From Pelobates cultripes (taxonomy: Eukaryota; Chordata; Amphibia; Anura; Pelobatidae): DNA of 64,000 nt. The stretch spans positions 118,059,886-118,123,885 of the forward strand of contig OW240917.1 in NCBI GenBank assembly GCA_933207985.1, written 5' to 3'. The translations under genes were made by a program, and so were the position numbers. Shown in pieces: positions 18,938 to 28,831 of this stretch (position 1 is its first letter; the number at the start of each line of letters is the position of its first letter). Below the pieces are notes generated by a model. The model searched no databases and was not told the origin of the DNA. It worked only from the letters and a program-made list of their open reading frames with translations.

Positions 18938-19770
18938 CTGTATATATATGAAACGGGGGGGGGGGAGGCTGCACTCACCTGAACATGCATAAATGGGGTG
19001 AGGCTGGGGGCCAAATTATACAATACACAAGATCCCGCGCACTCACCTATCCACTAAACAGCAACTTCAATGTTGACAGATTTTATTAGTTTTTTTTTTT
19101 TTTTTTTTTTAAACACCTACATTATAGGTATACGTTACATTATATGATCATACATTGCATAAGCCTGCCACAATGTCAATGTACCCCATCTTTGGGAGAT
19201 CCTACTCTAACAGCCTAATGTCTGCTCTTATGAGATTAACCCATTTACTTGGGGGGAAAATTCCATCATATAATGTAACTAAACCCCCATTATTTTTGCC
19301 TAGATTAGGTGTTTTTGTCACTATTGATCAATTTAAAAAAATATAGATTTTGAAACAGCAATTTCCTACTTGTAATTATAGCCCTATAACTTGCAAAAAA
19401 GCATGTAAACATTGGGTGTTTTTAAACTCAGGACAAAATTTTTAATCTATGTAGCGGTTTTTTTCATTAGCTTTTGTAGATAAAACACAAACACCACAAA
19501 AGTGTTAAAACAGCCCTGGTCCTGAACGTACAACATTGGCCAAAACAGTCCGGTCATTGAGGGGTTAAAACACTCAAATTTGTGTTCAGCAAAGTCTCAC
19601 AAGTACAACAGTACCCCACATGTACAGGTTCTATGGTGTTATGGAAAGTTACAGGGTTAAATATAGTGCTTGCAAATTGAATTCAATCGATTCTCTGCTT
19701 GGGTTGTCAGGCAGGTCCCTTGAATTCTAATTAATAAAATAAATTATGTAAATATAGTAGATAAATATAC
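16888..19770. mobile_element. Large TTAA-flanked non-autonomous element with internal tandem units, disrupted
   Basis: The sequence starts TTAACCCCTTAAGGATGG. Inside, a unit marked by TCTCACGAGTA...CAGTACC and GTAGACAACCCAGGGTATTC recurs at 17209, 17604 and 17929, with a further unit at about 19592 after an inserted element, at spacings of roughly 325-400 bp. The same units occur in the TTAA element at 48573-50702. The right end is not recognisable. It appears lost near 19770, where a palindrome begins. Related ends and TTAA targets fit piggyBac- or Kolobok-type MITEs. No transposase is present. Confidence 0.65.
18275..19568 (-). mobile_element. TTAA-flanked element nested inside the one above
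   Basis: TTAA at 18275-18278 and 19565-19568 bracket about 1.29 kb with ends CCCCTTAAGAACCGATGATG and (reverse) CCCCTCAATGACCGGACTG. It matches the 48573-50702 element in reverse orientation: GC-rich end with short hairpins (GATCGCCGCC...GGCGGCGATC, 18351-18379; GGCCATGTGATTGC...CACATGGCC), then (TA)n at 18570-18940, then the GTTTGTGTT end. Removing it rejoins the host repeat unit at a single TTAA. Confidence 0.75.
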
Positions 19771-19911
19771 ACAGTACACATCAGCCCATAATATATAGTT
19801 AAAAACCAAAGAAAAAAAGTTACCTGCGTTCTCTCCTTAATCCCTATGTATATTTAGACAAATTGATTTTTTTGTGTTTTTTAACTATATATTGGGGCTG
19901 ATGTGTACTGT
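19771..19911. repeat. Palindromic foldback, 141 bp
   Basis: Left arm ACAGTACACATCAGCCC...ATATATAGTTAAAAAC (19771 on) pairs with TTTTTTAACTATATATTGGGGCTGATGTGTACTGT at the right end, with few mismatches. The arms are about 45 bp around a 50-bp spacer. It is probably a small MITE or a paired terminus. No duplication was resolved. Confidence 0.6.
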
Positions 19912-21890
19912 GGTCATTGATGCTGCCCAGGAGTGATGGGAGTGAGCGCAGGACTTCTCTTTTTGTATTTGTATTCACTTTTTGTATCACACAGCTTTGT
20001 TACAATGCCACCGCCCATCCCATATGTTCCCTATTAAGGGTTAATAAGTATATAGGGGTATTTATAAAAAATACCCCTCTCTGTCTCAGTGGAGATATCT
20101 TTGGCAGACGCTCAAGGAAGCAAGGTGAAGAGTCAGTGTAGGACCCGCTTATTAGCAAAGTAGTCATAGTGCATACAAATACAAAATATGTTATAAACAA
20201 ATTTACATTCATACATCAACAAACAGGTCAAATTAAAAGGGATAACATTAACAGAAACCCTACTACTCACTCTACTAGCAGGGTGCTAGTCTTTCTGTCT
20301 CAAGAGAGATTTTGGTAAGGAAAATGGAAATCCACTAGAAATTTGATTTGGCTCTCAAAATTTATTATTAAATTCTTTATATTGTTGATATTTTTTTTAT
20401 ATATGACATCGTTTTTGATATTTTAATACTAAAAAAAATGTTTTTTTATCTAAATTATTAAAGTTATTTGAAAAGCTTATGCAAAAATATCGAATCAGGG
20501 TCATAATGCCCAAAACACAAAATAACATATAACATCCCTCCAAAACATTGAGTACCCCTTTATTGAACTTACAATATACATTGTAATTGATGTCAAACAA
20601 AGAAAAGAATGAGACAGCGCTAGGTAACTTATAGGACGCAACCTTTAAAAGGGGATCCCTCAGACCCTTTAGAACTAGATAAATAAAAACAATAAAAAAG
20701 GCTGCGCACACAAATAAGGATAAAGTCCAAATTAAAAAGAGAGAAAAAGTCCAACTGTTTAATCCTTACAAATGGTCTTTGCTGGTGACGTCTTCTACTA
20801 TTGTAGTGGTTCCACGTATATGAAAGATAAAAAGAAGAGAAGGACAACCAATAGTGCAGTACGTAAAGTTCAAATGTGGATGTGAAGAAATAATATTATA
20901 AAACTCACATTTACCAGAGCTAATGGCCTAGCTCTGGAATAAAGCGCATACAGCGGTTTGATCCCCGCTTATAGGATTTTGATGGGTTCCTCTCTGTAAT
21001 TGGTGTCCAGTTCTCGAAATAAAAGAAACAACCAATAGTGCTCACTGTATAGCAATATTGATAAAATAATAAAAGAATGTACTTACAAAACAAGAGCAGA
21101 CCAACTGCTCCGTGATGACAGCTTGGGTGGATTGATCCCCACCTAAGGATTTCTTTAAGTACAGGAAACTTCCAGGGATTTTCAAGGTTTTTGTAAAACC
21201 AATAAAAATAAGATAATTCTAAAATACTTTAAAAAGCCAGGATAAAAAAAAGAAAAATTATGTGTCTCTAAAAAAAAGGATTATTGGCACAAACAAATGA
21301 CCAAAATTACTTTAATTTATTTACAAACACAATAACTAAATTTCCATAACGCGTTTCGTCAAAGACTTTTTCAAATGGAATAACAAATGATACCTGGCTT
21401 GTAGGTGTTATATAAGAGCTTTGTTGGTTTGAATTTGACGCCAAAAATTGGTCCATCCAATCAGAAAACATATTTAAAACTTTAAAACATGTCCATTTTA
21501 TAAAAACTTTAAAACAAGTCCATAACTTGATCAATATACAATTTATAGTAATACAACTTATTTCTGATAGTTAGAAATCAAAAACGAAGGTGGGAAAGTA
21601 TGATTTAAAATACTAAGAGATAATCATGTGACATACGGCACTTCCGCATTTCGGAAGTTTGGCCGCAATGCCACATGGGACATGTAGTCAGAAATAAGCC
21701 GCGACCGGCGGCCGCATAAAAGATAGAAGGCATATGACATATTAATAGTTTAGGGAGGTCTGATGCCATTATAGAGGTTTAATTTGTAAAACGAAAGTTA
21801 TCAAGCTGTGAATTTAATAAATAAACGGAGGGTAATTGATGTGTTGTCTGTCAAATTGGACAATTTATCACCAAATCCAGTTACCCTTTC
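19912..21890. repeat. Non-coding repeat with a GCGTTTCGTC box
   Basis: No convincing gene. The segment from about 20570 is a dispersed-repeat-like block with similar sub-blocks (ACCAATAGTGC at 20849 and 21032; GCTTATAGGATTT and CACCTAAGGATTT in GATCCCC contexts near 20960 and 21140). It contains AACGCGTTTCGTCAAAGAC at 21349, the same box type as in the giant inverted repeat at 35590 and 37350. It may be a single-arm relative of that family. Confidence 0.4.
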
Positions 21891-22025
21891 CAATAAATAA
21901 CGCAACACCATGTAAAGTGGGTAAGGGCAACAGCGACAGCTTTATTTAAACCAGCACAACCAAATACTTTCAGTACATCTACCTTGCTCCAACCCTTTGG
22001 CATTTTGTGCCCTTAATCTAGGTAA

Positions 22026-22244
22026 TTACCACAAGCGTGGATCAGCAGAATTAGCAGTATAACTCGGTCTGTCACATATCGAAGTGCAACGCACTCTGGA
22101 TGAAATTGCTGCCAGGGCAAGCCCCTGATCCCACATCACATAATCCTGACCTAGTGATGAATAAATCCCAAGTTTCTGCTCATATGACTTCTCCTCTGTC
22201 TGGCATGATGCCCAATCAATAAAAGAATGCGCAAGGATCCACAC
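22026..22244 (-). pseudogene. SGNH-hydrolase-like ORF of an Ngaro/DIRS-type element
   Basis: The 72-codon frame begins MWILAHSFIDWA. It resembles the start of the SGNH/GDSL hydrolase-like ORF that follows the recombinase in some vertebrate tyrosine-recombinase retrotransposons, where a G-H-S serine is the nucleophile (here A-H-S). A later MWDQGLALA segment fits the same family as I recall it. It lies just downstream, in minus-strand order, of the recombinase ORF, as expected. Only the N-terminal part survives. The function of this ORF in such elements is not established. Confidence 0.55.
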
Positions 22245-22297
22245 ATATTGATGATAACCTTAAAGAAATAAACAGAACATTAACCATACCCAGTCAC

Positions 22298-22756
22298 CTA
22301 AAGGTGAGTATGAACATACAATCGAAACTTGCTTGATTCCCACAGACCCAGCTGACGAATAGAGGCGTCAGACAGACCTAACCTGCTTGCCTGCATAGTC
22401 GGACCGATGCGAAATAAATGAGTTGAGGGCAACACCAATTTACACACTCTAGTGAACTGAGAACTGGTAACACCTGACCCATATGCATGCAACAAAAAAG
22501 GAACCTGCAGCACTAGGACAAACCTCCAGATAATGGTGGTTCCAATAAATCGAGTTTTAGATCGCCGAATCAGAAATTCCACTTAATTTTCACTCAAAAG
22601 AACATCCTGCCTAAAAAGGGGAGACTGAGCTCTAGAACTGGCAGCCAACAATTTCCTGACCCACAGAGCTGCATAAAACCACACTGAAAAGGCCAACCTG
22701 AACAAGAACCCCTCAAATAGGGAAAAGCAAATAACGAGCAGGATCCCACATAAAAG
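22298..22756 (-). pseudogene. Tyrosine recombinase of an Ngaro/DIRS-type retrotransposon, C-terminal part
   Basis: This enzyme would integrate a circular cDNA. The minus-strand frame from 22756 reads through one in-frame stop at about 22582 into RRSKT (catalytic Lys region), then HLFRIG (H-x2-R box), then LGLWESSKFRLYV, which carries the Trp and nucleophilic Tyr positions (H55, R58, W81, Y89 counted from the Met at 22582). All catalytic positions of this half are kept apart from the upstream Arg, which is not visible. The N-terminal half is cut off at 22759 by a foldback insertion. Spacing and motif order match Ngaro/DIRS recombinases rather than phage integrases. Confidence 0.75.
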
Positions 22757-22758
22757 GG

Positions 22759-23426
22759 AAAAAAAAGGCAAGGTAATAGTGCACATAATAATATATATAC
22801 CAATTACAATATCATAAAAAATCTTGTATTGTATTTAAAAGCTTAAAACCTGTACAAAAGACATAAAATGCCAAAATATTGTAATATATTCCATAAAGTC
22901 AGAATAGTTAAAATAAATTGGAAACCTCACACTTTCCAGAGCCAATATAAGTTGGCTCTGAACTATGAATGCTTTTCATCAAAATGCAGATGACATCAGA
23001 TCTTGACAGACCAGGAGGAGGAAGGAGAAGCTGCTTCCGGTGTTTGTTCCATGTGGACAGAGACTGTTATGGGACTAAACAGCTTTAATTTATAGAATCT
23101 GAACAAGAAGTTTTGTTATACTTCATCTGGTTCCTGACTATGGGTGGAAGTGCTGACTACTGCCTCCAGTGAACCTGTAAAGTGAAGCCCAACATCTGAT
23201 GTCATCTGTATATTGATGAAAAGCCTTCATAGTTCAGAGCCGACTTACATTGGCTGTGGAAAGTGTGCGTTTTCTAATTAATTTGAACTATTCTGACTTT
23301 ATGGAATATATTACACTTTTTAGGCATTTTATGTCTTTTGTACAGGTTTAATACTATTAAACAAGAATAGTTATGATATTGTACGAGTTAAATATATTAT
23401 TGTGTGCACTATCACCTTGTCTTTTT
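22759..23426. mobile_element. Foldback element interrupting the recombinase gene
   Basis: Arms of about 230 bp are inverted copies. AAGGTAATAGTGCACATAAT (22770) pairs with ATTGTGTGCACTATCACCTT (23398-23417). GTACAAAAGACATAAAATGCC (22853, 21 bp with one base beyond the shared core) pairs with GGCATTTTATGTCTTTTGTAC. CAGAGCCAATATAAGTTGGC pairs with GCCGACTTACATTGGC. The spacer of about 200 bp (23000-23200) is unique and GC-richer. The left end abuts the recombinase frame, which fits insertion into it. A target duplication was not resolved. Confidence 0.7.
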
Positions 23427-24480
23427 CACCTTGGAACAATGCACTGCCAGGTTTGTTCTCGTGCTTAAATTGACAGCTGCTATACCATCTACAGTGGCTC
23501 TCACTAAAGAGCCAACAGATGCCGTTCTTGTGACCTGCAGACTCCTGCAGAAGCACCGCGAAAAGGGGGATGGATGACATGGATAAATAGCAACCAAAGT
23601 CTCTTTCCAGTACTCCAAATTCCAGTTGAGCCAGAACCACCTTTTTTTGACAAAACTGATAGTCTTACTTAAACCAGCACTGACCTCCATATACCCCAAA
23701 TGAGGTGCAAATAGGCGAACAGCAACGGTGCCCTCTCAGGGAACCTACTGGTCAAGATACTTGCAAATGTCGCAAATCCTTGGAACCAATTCCCAAACGT
23801 TCTAAGTATTGCTTACCTTTGTCCCCCTCCCCCTTGTTCCTCTCGCGGTGGTCTGTCCACTGACTTTATTCACCGGAACCAGGGAAGGTAAATCAACATA
23901 CTTACCCTAAATAATTTTCCCTCTGGGGTAGCGTCTACCCAAGCATGTGGCCGCACACTCTGACGTGACGTCCTGCCCAGCTGGAAGAGAAGGCCTAGGC
24001 TCAGCGACCTTACCAGCAATCCAGCGCCAACTTGAGGCTTTGAACTGCCATCTTGGGAATTCGATCCAGATCTATAAATTCAACACCTGGCACCTCTTCC
24101 AGACCTTCTCCTTGCCGCAATCGTGGGATTTCAGTCCCCTAACCAGCCTCACTTGGTTCAGGACTCCTGGGGGATGCTGTAATTTCTCTGAATTGCTGAA
24201 TCAGACTTGGGCCAGCCATTTAATTTGGGAGAAAAACTCAATTTAATAAATGTAATTTTTTGCAGGGACTACCAGAGGAAAGACACTGCCAGGCCCCTTA
24301 GCATTGTTCACCAGTAGTCTGGTAATTTTCCCAGAATTCCCTGCTTTCTACTGTCAAACCAACTGTTTGGTTGCAATGGCAACCCCTCAGGGCAACAGTC
24401 ATACTCCCCCCTCCCTATTCGATCCAGGGGTTGGCCTTTCAGTGGAATTTATTTAAATTCCTTGTATCTCATGCTTCAAA
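23427..24480 (-). other. Probable upstream remnant of the Ngaro/DIRS-type element
   Basis: Minus-strand open frames (for example 23412-23699) run up to the foldback and may be the decayed N-terminal recombinase or preceding region, but no diagnostic motif was found. The rest of the stretch is unassigned. Boundaries are unknown. Confidence 0.3.
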
Positions 24481-24530
24481 ATGGGATCCCCACAATAATA
24501 CTTCAGAAAAAACAATCACCAACTCCATGC

Positions 24531-24703
24531 ACATGTTCCTCTAAATGGAATGCTTCATATTGTGCAAACATTGTGTGATATTTATGACTTCCATTGAGTG
24601 CTGAGTTGCACACTGCCCCACAGTGCAACTCAACACTCAATGATAGTCGTAAATATCTCACAATATTTGCACAATATGAAGCATTCCATTTAGAGGAGCA
24701 TGT
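24531..24703. repeat. Near-perfect palindromic MITE, 173 bp
   Basis: ACATGTTCCTCTAAATGGAA at the left end pairs with TTCCATTTAGAGGAGCATGT at the right. Pairing continues almost to the centre (AGTTGCACACTGCC / CCACAGTGCAACT). The arms are about 80 bp each. Superfamily unknown. Confidence 0.75.
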
Positions 24704-25836
24704 CAACGTAAAACCTGTCCAACATTAAATTCCTGTGAAGTTAAAACAGGCATAAGCAGTGATCAATATCTCTGTTCAGTATTCATTCTTGCAAAAACTG
24801 TACAGGAATCTGGATGAAGTGCAAACACTATTTACTATTTAAAAAGGACATTAATAAAATCGTATCTGCTTATTCTGATATCAAATTAAAATTGTGCCGT
24901 TAATTATTGGGCATTTCTAATAGTCCAAAAGTTTTGTGTGAGGTCTGAATAATAATAACATTACACACATAGAAATGCACCCATCTGTATTTCCACCATC
25001 CTGGCTCCCTGTTAATCAGTATAATATTTGCCCTTTGCACCTGTGAGTCAGATTAGAGACAGGAAGAGAAATAGATGATTATTTACTGTGAGGTTTGAGT
25101 ATAATGAATTAATACGCAGAGCTTTCATAATATATAATATTTAAACAAAACAAAAGATACAATTAAATAACACGTTGCATGTTATGACTCAATAATAAAA
25201 ATCTGACAGTTAAAGAAGTAACAGAAAAAATGTAAATCCTCCTAAATGTACACTTTTATGTATTGCCCACTGGCGTTGAAATACGATTCACTGAATGAAA
25301 ACTGGATGATGCAAACACTCTCACTGAGTAATGTTGGGAATTCAAAGTAAATGTAAAATCTTAAGACAAAATAGTCACATTGTGAGCTGAGTCGGTGTTC
25401 CAGATTAGCCTTTTAGGCCTAAAATTTAGAGTTCACTTTGAATTCCCAACAATTCACACTTTAGTGCATTACACTGGAAGTGTTCATTGTAAAAAGCAGT
25501 GCAAGAACAGGCCTTTTATTTTCACTGATTTTACTAGGAATATGCCGGTTATTTCCATTGATTTCTATAGTGAAAGATATCCAATGTTTTTAGTATTTTA
25601 GAACAGAACAAATTGATAAAGCTTTCCATTGTTTCGGTTTCTCCTCTTTCAATATAATTTGTGCCATGACTGCGCCAACTTTGTGTAGACTACATTGTGA
25701 TGTCAATGGCTTGAGCTGTAATAAACATTTAAATGGAAAAGGAATCACAACAGGTGATTTTAAATGTTTTATCCAATGTAATGTATATGACGCTACAAAA
25801 TATTGTAGCTAGTAATCACCAAACTGTGTATAGTGT
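24704..25836. other. Gene-free AT-rich stretch
   Basis: No coding signal. A short inverted pair (GGGAATTCAAAGTAAATG at 25334 and TTCACTTTGAATTCCC at 25431) is the only structure noted. Confidence 0.4.
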
Positions 25837-26224
25837 ATAGGTTATTCACTGAAGAATTCATAAACGAATTGTACATTTTAGGCTAAATTAGCTCGATTGT
25901 AAAAAAATATCACCAAGTTTGTTTGGTTTTTTCCCCCAGTGGTTTGGTTACTTTGTCCTAAAGTTTGCAATTCTCCGCAATTCCCCGCGTAACGTATAAC
26001 TCCCTATACCATGCGGTTATTGGGCAGTTTACTATACTGAACGTCATCGTTACGGTAAGTTACTAATGTGTGAATTGCAGGGAAACCAAAGTGAATTACA
26101 AAACCAGGGCCAAAAAAAGCTGAATTATGGAAAATTACCAAATATCTTTGCTTTTGGCTATTTTATCCTAAAATGTGCAATTCACTAACATAACTCCCCC
26201 ATTCCCAGTTTAGTGAATAGCTCC
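25837..26224. mobile_element. MITE with (A/G)TTATTCACT termini, Harbinger-like
   Basis: Left end TAGGTTATTCACTGAA and right end TTAGTGAATAGCTCC are inverted. They resemble the better-defined Harbinger MITE at 28297-28828 (GTTCACT / AGTGAATAGACC). The interior has repeated AATTCxC-type strings and no ORF. The duplication was not resolved. Confidence 0.5.
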
Positions 26225-26284
26225 CCAGCATTACCCATAATGTCAGACAGAGTAACACAAGTACTGTACACATGCCTACAGTCT

Positions 26285-26830
26285 GTCCCCCCCCCCCACA
26301 TGGTAATGGCCTACAACTCCCAGAATCCCCAGAATGCAGCCGCTGTGCAGAGAGTACTGGGAGTTGTAGTTCGGTCCCCTGTGGAGGAATGTCCATGTGA
26401 CCGGGGCCGAGCTGTGTGTGATGTAAACAGAGGGCTCGGCTGGCAGTGCACGCGGCGCTGTACAGTAAGTATTCGGCCCCCGCTGTGCGCGCCCCCGTGC
26501 AGGAAGCAGTCCCGTGTCCCGGAGTCACTCCGCCCGCCCGCCGGACCGAGCACACCGCGAGCCCGCCACGCTCACCCCCCACCGCCGCTGCTGTAGACGG
26601 AGCTGTCCGGGCGGGGCGCGGCCCTGGGAGCTGGGGGCGGGGTTACAGTCCGCCCCGGGAGGCTGAGCGCTGCCTGCTGGCCGCCCTGGGGGAGCACTGA
26701 CAGCGAGCGCACAGCATGGAGCACACCGCACCACCGGCACAGCGCCGAGCGGCCAATGGCAGCCTGGGGGAAACCCGCAGCAATGACCGCCAATCACCGG
26801 CACTGGCAGACAGCACCGAGCAGGTTAGTG
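26285..26830 (+). promoter_or_regulatory. CpG-island promoter with paired ZNF143-like motifs
   Basis: A sharp rise in GC and CpG from about 26340 to 26830 in an otherwise AT-rich window. CTACAACTCCCAGAAT at 26311-26326 and its inverse CTGGGAGTTGTAGT at 26357-26370 resemble the ZNF143/Staf element (ACTACAAYTCCCAG) common in CpG-island housekeeping promoters. A donor-like GTAAGTATT at about 26464 could end a non-coding first exon (CTGTACA|GTAAGT), giving an alternative to the coding exon downstream. GC boxes (GGGGCGGGG) lie near 26633. A divergent transcript is possible. Confidence 0.75.
26716..26823 (+). CDS. First coding exon of an unidentified host gene (36 codons, then splice donor)
   Basis: ATG in a strong start context (AGCATGG) inside the CpG island opens a frame of exactly 36 codons starting MEHTAPPAQRRAANG. 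The frame ends at CAG|GTTAGT, a good donor, in phase 0. The peptide is polar, Ala/Pro/Ser/Arg-rich and probably disordered, with no signal peptide or domain. I do not recognise the gene. No downstream exon was found, so the first intron would exceed 37 kb within this window. The alternatives are that this is 5' UTR sequence with a chance ATG, or that the real first exon ends at the donor near 26464. Calling it coding is an inference from start context, CpG island and donor phase. Confidence 0.5.
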
Positions 26831-26852
26831 GGCACTGCCGGCAGGTGTCCTG

Positions 26853-27860
26853 ACTGACACTCTGTGAACGGGGGATAGGTAGGGGCAGTAATTGGCACTC
26901 TGTGAACGGGGGATAGGTAGGGGCACTAACTGGCACACTGTGAACGAGGTAGGTAGGGGCACTAACTGGCACTCTGTGAACGGGGGTAGGTAGGGGTACT
27001 AACTGGCACACTGTGAACGGGGGATAGGTAGGGGCACTAACTGGCACTCTGTGAACGGGGGTAGGTAGGGGCACTAACTGGCACACTGTGGACGAGGTAG
27101 GTAGGGGCACTAACTGGCACACTGTGAACGTACTAACTGGACTGTGAACGGGGTAGGTAGGGGCACTAACTGGCACTCTGTGAACAAGGTAGGTAGGGGC
27201 ACTAACTGGCACACTGTGAACGGGGGATAGGTAGGGGCAGTAACTGGCACTCTGTGAACGGGGGATAGGTAGGGGCACTAACTGGTAGGTAGGGGCACTA
27301 ACTGGCACTCTGTGAACGGGGGTAGGTAGGGGTACTAACTGGCACATGTGAACGGGGGAGGTAGGTAGGGGCACTAACTGGCACTCTGTGAACGGGAGGT
27401 AGGTAGGGGCACTAACTGGCACACTGTGAACGGGGGATATAGGTAGGTAGGGGTACTAACTGGCACACTGTGAACGGGGTAGGTAGGGGCACTAACTGGC
27501 ACTCTGTGAACAAGGTAGGTAGGGGCACTAACTGGCACACTGTGAACGGGGGATAGGTAGGGGCAGTAACTGGCACTCTGTGAACGGGGGATAGGTAGGG
27601 GCACTAACTGGCACTCTCTGAACGAGCTAGGGGCACTAACTGGCACTCTGTGAACGGGGGATATAGGTAGGTAGGGGTACTAACTGGCAGTATGTGAACG
27701 GGGGATATAGGTAGGTAGGGGCACTAACTGGCACTCTGTGAACGGGGGATATAGGTAGGTAGGGGTACTAACTGGCACACTGTGAACGAGGTAGGTAGGG
27801 GCACTAACTGGCACACTGTGAACGAGGTAGGTAGGGGCACTAACTGGCAGTATGTGAGTG
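26853..27860. repeat. Minisatellite of about 37-41 bp units, roughly 25 copies
   Basis: Unit GGCACTAACTGGCACACTGT GAACGGGGGATAGGTAGG, variable by small indels (GGTAGGTAGG doublings, CACT/CACA alternation). It begins within 40 bp of the candidate splice donor and fills about 1 kb. It is open on the minus strand for up to 259 codons only because units keep phase. That is not a gene. Confidence 0.92.
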
Positions 27861-27964
27861 TGTGTGCGCCATTGGTGAAGCCTGTGTATACTATAAGCAA
27901 TGGGTGAAAATAACCAATACACAGTGTGTCAGTGATAGACACTGCAAGACAGGGATTGGGAATT

Positions 27965-28082
27965 AAACATCTGGATACAATGAATGGCACAGCATTAATA
28001 TATCTGGATACAATGAATGGCACATAATATATCAGGATAAAATGAATGGCACAGTATTAATATATCTGGATACAATGCAGGG
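27965..28082. repeat. Short tandem repeat, about 3-4 units of 28-35 bp
   Basis: Unit ATCTGGATACAATGAATGGC followed by ACAGCATTAATAT or a shortened form, starting at 27970, 28004, 28031 and 28065. It lies just beyond the minisatellite. Confidence 0.75.
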
Positions 28083-28293
28083 GGCAGTTACTGTGCCATA
28101 GTTGGACAGGCTGGGTATCCTGGTCATAGAGTATGAAGATACACACAGTTTGGGATGTTGTGGGTTGTTATGCTACTGTTACATTGTTGCTACTTGTTGA
28201 CTGTTAACATGTGTGAGCCATTGGTATGTTGTTAGATTTTAATTGGGGTATTCAGAACCAGATCAGGGTGATGAAGTGGCATTGAAAGAATTC

Positions 28294-28831
28294 TTAGGGG
28301 TTTGTTCACTTAGAAACTCAAGATCACTGCAAGGGAAATGGAAACCATAGCCATACATTTTATGCCAAAATAGTTTAGAGAAAATCTCCTACTCCACTAT
28401 ACTGTATTCAGTCACAGCTTGGCCATTTAGCCTGAATTTTTCATTTTCATTCAGTTTAGGGAATAAACAATTTGGTGATTTGTGATAAGCTAATTGTAAA
28501 TGAAAGTTTCTTTATTGAGAAAAAGTACTATTACATTATGAGGTTGCTAACTAAGCAGCAGTTTGTGAAATATAAGCTAAAATAGCCAGATTAGATAAAA
28601 TCTCACATTTAGACACTTAGACACTGTAGCAAATTAAAATCGGAATGGTAAAATAGAGGCCAGGTTGCCAAGCTGTGACTATAGTAGTGTGAGCTAATTT
28701 TTCCAGATAAGCTACTGTTGCCTGAATTTGCCATCCAGAATTTAATGTATTACAAACCAGACTTTAGTGGATACCCTGGTTTTAGTTTTGCTTTCCCTCT
28801 CTAAACTTGCTGTTTAGTGAATAGACCCTTA
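28294..28831. mobile_element. PIF-Harbinger-type MITE with TTA duplication
   Basis: Ends GGGGTTTGTTCACTTAG and (reverse) GGGTCTATTCACTAAAC bracket 532 bp (28297-28828). TTA on both sides (28294-28296, 28829-28831) is the 3-bp target preferred by Harbinger transposases. No ORF; non-autonomous. Confidence 0.72.

Noticed and set aside
18678..18974. Tyr/Ile-rich minus-strand ORF
   Set aside because: Translation of a (TA)n microsatellite. The same applies to ORFs at 35978-36172 and 59156-59549.
26643..27646. Long minus-strand ORFs with repeated CQLVPLPT / VSAPTY peptides
   Set aside because: They are translations of the minisatellite, whose units happen to lack stops. No start context, splice signals or domain.
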